Positions 43,165 to 49,548 of a DNA stretch of 49,548 bases are shown piece by piece. Within the stretch, counting starts at the first letter, position 1; every line of letters starts with the position of its first letter. A model generated the notes under the pieces. That model saw only the letters and a program-made list of their open reading frames with translations. It searched no databases and was not told the DNA's origin. The stretch is taken from NCBI GenBank assembly GCA_903875045.1, contig CAIQUS010000104.1, positions 1 to 49,548 of the forward strand, given 5' to 3'. The position numbers and the translations under genes are program-made. The stretch comes from an uncultured Bacteroidales bacterium (GTDB taxonomy: Bacteria > Bacteroidota > Bacteroidia > Bacteroidales > FEN-979).

Positions 43165-44367
43165 ATGATAAAAGGCCGCGATATCATCGTAATCGGTATT
43201 CAACCATGGGATATCGAAATCGGGAGCAACTGCAAAAACATCGCAGAAGAATTTGCCCGTCATAACCGGGTGTTGTACGTAAATGCACCGCTCGACCGTA
43301 TTACCAGACAAAAAGAGAAAAATACGCCGAAAATTCAAAAACGGATCCGGGTGCAACAGGGAACCGAACCTGATCTGGTTTCACTGAATCAGAATTTATG
43401 GAACCTTTATCCCAAAGGAGTCATTGAATCAATCAATTGGATTAAATCACCCTGGTTATACGACATCCTGAACAAACGAAACAACCGGATACTCGCCAAA
43501 GCCATTCAGTCGGCTATCCAACGGCTGGGATTCAGCAATTTCATATTGTTTAATGACAGTTCCATGTTTTCAGGCCTTTACATGAAAGAGTTGTTGAAAC
43601 CGGCCATTTATGTTTATTACATGCGTGATTATCTCACCAAAAATCCCTACTGGCGCAGGCAAGGTGTCCGGCTGGAACCGGAACTTATCCGCAAAGCAGA
43701 TTTGGTTGTCAATAACTCCACGCTTTATGCCGATTATGGCAGGCAATTCAATAAACACTCTTACATGGTTGGCCAGGGCTGCGATGTAACTCTTTTTAAT
43801 GATACGGACCATGAAATTTTACCGGCGGATGATCTTGGTACAATTCCACATCCTGTGATTGGTTATGTCGGTTTTCTGGCATCACGCAGGCTCGATATCG
43901 GATTGATTGCCAACATTGCCCGACAACGTCCAGGCTGGAGCATTGTACTTGTCGGACCTGAGGATGATGTCTTCAAAGCATCTGAGTTACATTCAATTCC
44001 AAACATCCATTTCCTCGGATCACGTGATTCACAGATTCTTCCAACCTATATCAAAGGATTTGATGTGTGCATGAACCCGCAGTTAGTCAACGATGCAACA
44101 AGAGGAAATTATCCCCGGAAAATAGATGAATACCTTGCCATGGGTAAGCCCACCATCGCTACGGCGACAGAGGCTATGGATTATTTCAGGGACCATACTT
44201 ATCTTGGATCAACGGTTGCGGAGTACATTGCTTTAATTGAACGTGCGCTTGAAGAAGATTCTGCAGAAAAGCAACAGCAGCGCCGCAACTATGCCATCAG
44301 CCACACCTGGGAGAACAACGTACTCGAAATTTACAAATACATTGAACTTGTAGCAGAAAAAAAGTAA
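43165..44367 (+). CDS. Glycosyltransferase (GT-B fold, TuaH-like)
   Basis: The 400-residue protein starts with RDIIVIGIQPWDIEIGSNCKN and VLYVNAPLDR, a pattern seen in TuaH-like transferases of teichuronic acid and exopolysaccharide loci. The C-terminal half contains IGYVGFLASRRLDIGLIANI, IVLVGPED and YPRKIDEYLAMGKPTIAT, which correspond to the donor-binding loops of GT-B enzymes. It is a cytosolic or peripheral membrane enzyme of the repeat-unit assembly. Sugar specificity cannot be read from sequence. Confidence 0.88.
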   Translation: MIKGRDIIVIGIQPWDIEIGSNCKNIAEEFARHNRVLYVNAPLDRITRQKEKNTPKIQKRIRVQQGTEPDLVSLNQNLWNLYPKGVIESINWIKSPWLYDILNKRNNRILAKAIQSAIQRLGFSNFILFNDSSMFSGLYMKELLKPAIYVYYMRDYLTKNPYWRRQGVRLEPELIRKADLVVNNSTLYADYGRQFNKHSYMVGQGCDVTLFNDTDHEILPADDLGTIPHPVIGYVGFLASRRLDIGLIANIARQRPGWSIVLVGPEDDVFKASELHSIPNIHFLGSRDSQILPTYIKGFDVCMNPQLVNDATRGNYPRKIDEYLAMGKPTIATATEAMDYFRDHTYLGSTVAEYIALIERALEEDSAEKQQQRRNYAISHTWENNVLEIYKYIELVAEKK

Positions 44368-44385
44368 CCCGTAAATCTTCAGGTC

Positions 44386-45000
44386 ATGAGCATTGTCAAT
44401 AAAATTAAATCGAATCCGAAACTGAAAAGTTTCATTCTGTGGACTATTTCACCCAGACGGAACCCGCGTCCCCGACTGTGGGTGAGGTGGTTTCTGAACC
44501 CATTTATTCATAAAAAGGGAAAAGGTGCCACCATCCGTGGCAGGTCTAGGATCGATGTTTTCCCATGGAACCGGTTTGAGATCGGTGATTTAACCACTAT
44601 CGAGGATTTTACCACCGTCAACAACGGTTCAGGTGCAGTTATCCTCGGAAACAGGGTGAGGGTTGGCATCGGTTCCGTGGTAATAGGTCCGGTGACAATG
44701 GGAAATGGATCGGGCCTTGGTCAGCATGTTTTTGTGAGCGGGTTCAACCATGGATATAAGGATGCCTCGAAGAATTCAAGTGTCCAGCCTCTTGATCTGA
44801 AACCCGTTGTTATAGAGGATGATGTACATATCGGGGCCAATTCGGTGGTTACGGCAGGTGTAACCATCGGAAAACGCACCCAGATAGGGGCTGGCAGTGT
44901 GGTTACCAAAAGTATTCCTCCTTTTTCCATCGCGGTTGGAAACCCATGCAAAGTCATCAAACGCTTTAACCATCAAACCAACCAATGGGACCGGGTTTAA
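44386..45000 (+). CDS. Hexapeptide-repeat acyltransferase (left-handed beta-helix)
   Basis: The 204-residue protein belongs to the LbH acetyl/acyltransferase group (WbbJ/NodL/CysE-like). Residues about 60-190 are imperfect hexapeptide repeats, for example VRVGIGSVVIGPVTMGNGSG and VHIGANSVVTAGVTIGKRTQ, ending in the usual PPFSIAVGNPCKVIKRF. FVSGFNHGYKD holds the likely catalytic His loop. It probably O-acetylates a sugar of the polysaccharide using acetyl-CoA as a trimer. The N-terminal about 55 residues are basic and unlike the repeats. Confidence 0.92.
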   Translation: MSIVNKIKSNPKLKSFILWTISPRRNPRPRLWVRWFLNPFIHKKGKGATIRGRSRIDVFPWNRFEIGDLTTIEDFTTVNNGSGAVILGNRVRVGIGSVVIGPVTMGNGSGLGQHVFVSGFNHGYKDASKNSSVQPLDLKPVVIEDDVHIGANSVVTAGVTIGKRTQIGAGSVVTKSIPPFSIAVGNPCKVIKRFNHQTNQWDRV

Positions 45001-45036
45001 TATTCAAGAAGAAACTCACTAAAAATCGCTGATATT

Positions 45037-45825
45037 ATGATTAAGAAACTGACAACTTACTCCAAATACTTTTTTGAATATTTAAAGCATGGTGATTACG
45101 ATTCCATCATTAGTTCTGTCCGATATCTGCTTAAAAAGGGATCACATGCCAGTGACCGGACCATTACAACATCCATCGGGACTTTTTTCTGCCGGAAAAA
45201 CACCAACGATTTTCAGTTTGCCAACTACCGCTATGAATGGGGCGTAAAAAAATTCATGCTCGAACACAAAAACGAGTACAATGTATTCATTGATGGCGGT
45301 GCCTGTATCGGAGAGTATTGCATTTTACTGACCAAACTTGGCGTCAGATGCATTGCCTTTGAACCGGTCATTGCCAATTATGATGTACTTAAAAAGAACC
45401 TGGAACTAAATAAAATCACCGACAAAGTCCTTGCCTTTCCTTACGGACTGGGCGACCGTGAAATGGAAGCTCCTTTCCACTTCAATCCTGTGAATACGGG
45501 TGCTTCGCATATCATTCTGGATGGAAAACCAGCCGACTGTTTCGTTGGAATACGCACCCTCGATTCACTGATTCCGATGTTGGGGCTGAAACAATCGGAC
45601 AGGATTATGGTGAAACTCGATGTGGAGTGCATGGAACCGGAGGCCATCCGTGGTGCCGCCGGATTTATCAACAGTTTTCCGAATGTAACCTTCGTGGCCG
45701 AAGATAAACACAGCGGCGATGATCTGATTAAACAGGAATTAATGAACATTGCCGGTTTTGAATTCGGTATCGTTGATTCATTCAATATTTATGCAAAAAA
45801 AGTCATTTCCCCACGGTCAAATTAA
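45037..45825 (+). CDS. FkbM family methyltransferase
   Basis: The 262-residue SAM-dependent methyltransferase has the FkbM-type core: FIDGGACIGEYCILLTKLG (SAM-binding glycine motif), IAFEPVIANYDVLKKNLELN, the GLGDREMEAPFHF strand, MVKLDVECMEPEAIRGA and VTFVAEDKH. It probably methylates a hydroxyl of one sugar of the exopolysaccharide. The N-terminal about 60 residues are helical and specific to this protein. It lies between the acyltransferase and the last GT2 gene, matching a role in decorating the repeat unit. Confidence 0.92.
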   Translation: MIKKLTTYSKYFFEYLKHGDYDSIISSVRYLLKKGSHASDRTITTSIGTFFCRKNTNDFQFANYRYEWGVKKFMLEHKNEYNVFIDGGACIGEYCILLTKLGVRCIAFEPVIANYDVLKKNLELNKITDKVLAFPYGLGDREMEAPFHFNPVNTGASHIILDGKPADCFVGIRTLDSLIPMLGLKQSDRIMVKLDVECMEPEAIRGAAGFINSFPNVTFVAEDKHSGDDLIKQELMNIAGFEFGIVDSFNIYAKKVISPRSN

Positions 45826-45833
45826 CAAATGCC

Positions 45834-47018
45834 ATGCTTGCACTTAAAATCACTTTCTGGGTTCTCCTGTTTATCGTATTTTATGCCTATATCGGCTATG
45901 GAATTCTATTGTATATCCTGATAAAAATCAAGCGATTATTTGGAAAAAGCGGGATTAAACCCGTTGCGGGGTATGAACCCGATGTCACCTTGTTTATAGC
46001 TGCTTATAACGAAAAGGATTTTGTGGCTGCGAAGGTAAAAAACTCACTTGAACTCGATTATCCCATTCAAAAATTGCATCAGGTATGGGTCACCGACGGA
46101 TCTGATGATGGTACACCGGATGTATTGAAACAATATCCTGGCGTCGAGGTTCATCATCTTCCTCAACGCAGCGGAAAGATCGGCGCAATGAACCGCGGGA
46201 TGAAATTTGTAAAAACACCGATCGTCGTATTTTGCGATGCCAACACCATGCTGGGAAGTGAATCAATCAGGCGCATTGTCAATTTATTCAGCAACCCAAA
46301 AGTTGGATGTGTTTCAGGGGAAAAACGTATTTTCAGCAAAGACAAGGACTCAGCTGCCGGAGCAGGTGAAGGGTTGTACTGGAAGTACGAATCGACCCTT
46401 AAAAAATGGGATGCGGAACTATATTCGGTGGTTGGTGCCGCCGGTGAACTCTTCGCCATCCGAACGGAACTTTATCAGGAAGTTGAACGCGACACCCTGC
46501 TCGATGATTTTATCATTTCACTCAGGGTGGCACAAAGCGGTTACACCATACAATATGATCCTGAGGCGTATGCCATTGAAACAGCCTCCGCCAATGTCAA
46601 GGAAGAACTGAAAAGGAAAATCCGGATTTCTGCCGGGGGGATACAATCGGTGGTAAGGTTACGATCGCTGCTCAATGTTTTCAAATATGGAACCCTCTCC
46701 TTTCAGTATATTTCGCATCGTGTATTACGCTGGACTCTGGCGCCGCTATCCCTGCTTTTCATGCTCATTGCAGGATTTGTACTTGCCTTGAATGAAGGTA
46801 TGTTCAACCTTGGCTTATATAGCATGGTTTTCTGGTTGCAAATTATATTCTATCTCGCCGCATTGCTTGGATGGTACCTCGAAAACCGATCCATCAGGCT
46901 GAAATTGCTGTTTGTCCCATATTACTTTTTCATCATGAACCTTTCAGTGTTCCTTGGATTCAAAAGATACCTGAAAAAGTCTCAATCTGTTAACTGGGAG
47001 CGTGCAAAACGAGGATAA
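45834..47018 (+). CDS. Membrane glycosyltransferase family 2
   Basis: This is a 394-residue GT2 with an N-terminal membrane helix (about 5-28), a GT-A domain and three C-terminal helices (about 300-375). The motifs are VTLFIAAYNEKDFV, VWVTDGSDDGT, VVFCDANTML (DxD-like), DDFIISLRVAQSGY and the C-terminal RKIRISAGGIQ that takes the place of QxxRW. The organisation is like IcaA- and cellulose-synthase-type enzymes, but single-sugar transfer is equally possible. It begins eight bases after the FkbM gene, and the beta-helix gene follows 21 bases later. Confidence 0.92.
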   Translation: MLALKITFWVLLFIVFYAYIGYGILLYILIKIKRLFGKSGIKPVAGYEPDVTLFIAAYNEKDFVAAKVKNSLELDYPIQKLHQVWVTDGSDDGTPDVLKQYPGVEVHHLPQRSGKIGAMNRGMKFVKTPIVVFCDANTMLGSESIRRIVNLFSNPKVGCVSGEKRIFSKDKDSAAGAGEGLYWKYESTLKKWDAELYSVVGAAGELFAIRTELYQEVERDTLLDDFIISLRVAQSGYTIQYDPEAYAIETASANVKEELKRKIRISAGGIQSVVRLRSLLNVFKYGTLSFQYISHRVLRWTLAPLSLLFMLIAGFVLALNEGMFNLGLYSMVFWLQIIFYLAALLGWYLENRSIRLKLLFVPYYFFIMNLSVFLGFKRYLKKSQSVNWERAKRG

Positions 47019-47039
47019 ACATTCGTTTGCACCAGTATT

Positions 47040-48728
47040 ATGAAAATAAAGTTATTGTTTTTCATTTCATTTATTTTTGGCTGTTATGCATTGGTTTTTT
47101 CTGGACAAGACAGGAAACCAAGGATCATTGTGAACACCACCACCACATTAATTGATGCAACGGTTGCCCCTTATAATCAAATCCTTCCTGGGGATACGCT
47201 TTTCTTCCAGGCTGGTTTGCGTGAATACCTGCTGATCAGAAATTTTCACGGAGAAACCGGGAACCCGGTGGTTTTTCTCAATCTGAACGGCGCCGTAATT
47301 ATTGATACCGATCACCACTTCGGCATTTCCATGGTAAATTGCCAGTTTATTAAATTTTCCGGAACAGGTTCTGCCGATCATTTTTATGGTTTTAAAATCC
47401 AACGGGTTGAGGCCGGAGGTGCCATGGGAATCGGAGGATTGAGTTCAGATGTTGAAATTGATCATTTTTACATCGAAAATGTTCCGATCGGAGGAATTTA
47501 TGCGAAAACTGATCCTGATTGCTCGTTTGCATCAACCCGCGATAAATTTACCCAGTACAACACCATTATTCACGATAATAATATTGTCGGCGTGGGCAAT
47601 GAAGGGTTGTATATCGGCAACAGCAAGTATTTCGGACAGGTAGTAAACTGTAATGGCGTTGATACACTCCTGCTCCCATCCCTCTTAAATGGGGTAAAAA
47701 TATACAACAATATCATCAGTTATTCAGGATGGGACGGGATTCAGGTAAGTTCTGCCTCAAGCAACTGCCAGATTTATGATAATCTGATCATGTTTGATAG
47801 TCAGGATGAATATTTTGCCCAGATGTCTGGCATTTTACTCGGCGGGGGATCCAAATGCGATTGTTTCAACAACTATATAACCGATGGCAAGGGCAATGGC
47901 ATTGAAAGTCACGGGTTGGGTGGATACCGTGTATTCAACAACATCATCGTGAATGCCGGAAAAACCTTTAAACCCTCCGATAGTAGTCAGATGAAGCATG
48001 GTATCTATGTCACCGATGTTTCGGTTCAGCCTGATTCGTCCTTTTATATCCTGTTCAACGACATTATCAATCCAAAATCCGACGGAATACGATTTTCAAG
48101 TACACATAGCCGCCATAACCTGATCGCTTCCAATGCAATCATCAATCCCGGGAATTTTGAGTATTATGAACACGGGCATACCGGTTTTAAAGGGATTGAT
48201 TCATTTGTGATGATTCCAAATGACTCATCGGAGGTGGCTATAAATAACAACTATTTTTCAAGAACTATTGACAGTGCGGGTTTTTCACCATCAAATTACT
48301 CCCTGCAACCAGGTTCGCCTCTGATTGATGCCGCTTATACTGACCATAAAGGAGTTACCTTCGATTTTTACCACCACGAACGGCCGTTTGGAGGCAGATA
48401 CGATATTGGCGCACATGAGTACAACCCGGCATATCTTGATATCTCTGAAAATAAGTTGCCTTCAGCATTCAAAATGACCCTCTATCCTAACCCGGTACAG
48501 GAAAGGTTTTCGATCCATTTCCAGGTCAATGAACAATCAGCAATCATGCTCGATATATATAACCTTGACGGAAATCCGGCGGAGCGCAGCAATTTGGGAA
48601 ACCTTGAACCAGGGGTCTACACAAAAGAAATCAATGTTGTAAATCTCCCTGATGGCATTTACCTGTACATGCTTCGGGTTGGCAACCAATCTTATTCCGG
48701 AAGATTTGTTAAAATCACCCGGAAGTAA
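47040..48728 (+). CDS. Secreted right-handed beta-helix protein with T9SS sorting domain
   Basis: This is a 562-residue extracellular protein. A signal peptide (ending VFSGQ) is followed by a parallel beta-helix (about 60-430) with repeated Asn ladders, for example YNNIISYSGWDGIQVSSASS and FNNYITDGKGNGIESHG. This fold is used by polysaccharide lyases, pectinases and alginate epimerases. A C-terminal type A T9SS sorting domain starts FKMTLYPNPVQERFSI. As the last gene of the locus it may cut, modify or bind the polymer made upstream. The catalytic residues of known lyase families are not evident to me, so activity is not assigned. Its last 14 bases overlap the convergent HPt-like gene. Confidence 0.9.
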   Translation: MKIKLLFFISFIFGCYALVFSGQDRKPRIIVNTTTTLIDATVAPYNQILPGDTLFFQAGLREYLLIRNFHGETGNPVVFLNLNGAVIIDTDHHFGISMVNCQFIKFSGTGSADHFYGFKIQRVEAGGAMGIGGLSSDVEIDHFYIENVPIGGIYAKTDPDCSFASTRDKFTQYNTIIHDNNIVGVGNEGLYIGNSKYFGQVVNCNGVDTLLLPSLLNGVKIYNNIISYSGWDGIQVSSASSNCQIYDNLIMFDSQDEYFAQMSGILLGGGSKCDCFNNYITDGKGNGIESHGLGGYRVFNNIIVNAGKTFKPSDSSQMKHGIYVTDVSVQPDSSFYILFNDIINPKSDGIRFSSTHSRHNLIASNAIINPGNFEYYEHGHTGFKGIDSFVMIPNDSSEVAINNNYFSRTIDSAGFSPSNYSLQPGSPLIDAAYTDHKGVTFDFYHHERPFGGRYDIGAHEYNPAYLDISENKLPSAFKMTLYPNPVQERFSIHFQVNEQSAIMLDIYNLDGNPAERSNLGNLEPGVYTKEINVVNLPDGIYLYMLRVGNQSYSGRFVKITRK

Positions 48729-49248
48729 ATTCTTTCTTCATCTCCGTCAATTCCTCCAGCAGCAATGCGGCTGCGATTTTCAGTTCTGAGAAAATTTGTG
48801 GAATGTCTTCTGCCATTGACTGCTTTTCCAACTGCTCCAGTTTCAGTGCATGCTCCTCTGATAACGGACCAATGATACCGGACAGAAAGTCCATGAGATT
48901 GCCATTCACCTTGATCCACATATTATTATGCGGGAATTCCTGTTGAAGTTTTTTCAGGGCTTTGGGGAATTCGTGAAGCGAAATGGTGATGATCTCATTG
49001 ATTTTTCGCCTTGCCGTATGCTCAAGGTTTCTTGCCAGAGTATACGAATCAGCCTCATAAACAGCCTGCCCAATTCCTTTTAACCTGTTGGCACTCCACC
49101 GTAAACTACCAAAAGCATGATCTTCTATGTTCTGTGACAAAGCATCGATATTTCCCGGGATCTGAGCACAAGTCATTTCCAGGATTTCCAGAATCAATTC
49201 CTTTTTAAAATCCTGATAACAGTTATCAAATTCTCGTTTATCGATCAT
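48715..49248 (-). CDS. HPt-like helical protein with the phospho-His replaced
   Basis: This is a 177-residue, entirely helical, soluble protein. The segment WSANRLKGIGQAVYEADSYT (about 51-70) followed by LARNLEHTARR aligns with the histidine phosphotransfer (HPt) consensus A-H-x-L-K-G...LGA...A..LE. The phospho-accepting His position is Asn54 here. The remainder (about 85-177) forms further helices without a second HPt motif. It could be a pseudo-HPt that binds receiver domains without passing phosphate. Two receiver-bearing genes start the neighbouring polysaccharide locus, which makes this attractive, but the family call rests on one motif. The gene converges on the beta-helix gene, overlapping by 14 bases. 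Confidence 0.65.
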   Translation of the reverse strand: MIDKREFDNCYQDFKKELILEILEMTCAQIPGNIDALSQNIEDHAFGSLRWSANRLKGIGQAVYEADSYTLARNLEHTARRKINEIITISLHEFPKALKKLQQEFPHNNMWIKVNGNLMDFLSGIIGPLSEEHALKLEQLEKQSMAEDIPQIFSELKIAAALLLEELTEMKKEFTSG

Positions 49249-49410
49249 ACAATCATGTTATTTTTTGATTGATCGCAATCATACCAGGAACGAAACCACA
49301 GGAACTATTGCTGGTTCAACACAACGTTTCAGACCATGTTTGATATCCATCATTGATGAAAAATTCGACCCCTACGGGGCCGTGAATGCCATTCGGGGAC
49401 ATTTATACTA
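49249..49410. other. Non-coding gap and 3' exon side of the group II intron
   Basis: No gene is seen. Near the right end are two small palindromes, CCCC-TAC-GGGG (49369-49379) and GAATG-C-CATTC (49384-49394). They resemble the REP-like hairpins scattered in Bacteroidota intergenic DNA. They lie within 45 bases of the intron 3' end. Confidence 0.4.
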
Positions 49411-49548
49411 ATCGGGTAGGAAGCGGCTCGCGCCGCTGTCCCCCCACACCACCGGGCATACTTGTTAGTACCACGGCGGTTTCTATTAGCTTTTACACCT
49501 TCATTCTTAGATATAACGACAGTAAGCCTTGTCGGGCAAACCAGTTCA
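49411..49548 (-). mobile_element. Group II intron, 3' end only (domains V and VI), continues past the window
   Basis: Read on the minus strand, bases 49483-49448 (GAAACCGCC... to CCCGGTGGT) form the domain V hairpin, with a stem of about seven pairs, an inner stem and a short loop. Domain VI (49445-49411) folds as GGG-GGA-C-AGCGGC, a GCGA loop, GCCGCT-TCC, a TA bulge and CCC. This leaves an unpaired A (49417) seven bases from the 3' end, which ends ..CCCGAT. That is the classical branch-point arrangement. The reverse-transcriptase ORF would lie to the right, upstream on this strand, beyond the window. Its class is undetermined. Confidence 0.8.
49493..49546 (-). CDS. C-terminal end of a group II intron reverse transcriptase/maturase (partial)
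   Basis: Only 17 codons are inside the window: NWFARQGLLSLYLRMKV, then a stop at 49495-49493. The WF..QGL.SL ending is familiar from intron-encoded reverse transcriptases, and the stop lies about ten bases before domain V, as expected for such ORFs. The assignment depends mainly on this position, so it is tentative. Confidence 0.45.
   Translation of the reverse strand, partial: NWFARQGLLSLYLRMKV

Overview
This window is chromosomal DNA of a Bacteroidota bacterium, probably an uncultured lineage near Bacteroidales/Marinilabiliales. The evidence is three secreted proteins with C-terminal type IX secretion (T9SS) sorting domains, many TAnnTTTG-type -7 elements, FKBP-type lipoproteins including a GldI-like one, a DUF4301 protein, a DUF6576-tailed rhomboid and a DUF6580 protein. 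Bases 1-31000 are mostly housekeeping genes and 31200-48700 are one long accessory surface-polysaccharide locus.

Layout. 1-1170: a propeller-like ORF that looks cut off at its 5' end. 1227-3540: an amidohydrolase (-) and a DUF6580 membrane protein (+). 3658-10487 (+): mutL, two rhomboid proteases, a membrane-anchored EEP-family protein and uvrB, closely spaced and ending at a bidirectional terminator. 10531-13576 (-): a three-domain FKBP lipoprotein, a GldI-like FKBP lipoprotein and a DHH phosphoesterase. These are followed by ndk (+), an XRE-type regulator (-), an operator-like palindrome-rich gap and a T9SS subtilisin (-). 16779-19769 (+): a DUF4301 protein and a thioredoxin-fold protein. 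19825-23082 (-): thrS-infC-rpmI-rplT. infC appears to start at AUA behind a strong Shine-Dalgarno. 23128-27939 (-): ffh-folD-queE and a PorE-like TPR/propeller/OmpA protein whose signal peptide is encoded by a heptanucleotide repeat. 28262-31030: a T9SS propeller/PKD protein (+) and nhaA (-).

The polysaccharide locus is all on +. Its order is a two-receiver protein, a priming sugar transferase with an N-terminal pseudo-receiver and a four-Cys insert, a half-length TolC-like protein, a Wzz-type co-polymerase carrying a periplasmic LysM domain and a degraded BY-kinase domain, a flippase, an O-antigen-type polymerase, five glycosyltransferases, a hexapeptide acyltransferase, an FkbM methyltransferase and a T9SS beta-helix protein. 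An HPt-like protein whose phospho-accepting His position is Asn converges on its 3' end. I infer a Wzx/Wzy-type exopolysaccharide pathway with an unusual export apparatus and receiver-type control. This is the best candidate in the window for an undescribed system.

The last 140 bases are the 3' end (domains V and VI) of a group II intron on the - strand, with the apparent last codons of its reverse transcriptase. The intron continues beyond the window. I saw no rRNA, tRNA, CRISPR array, prophage or complete IS element.
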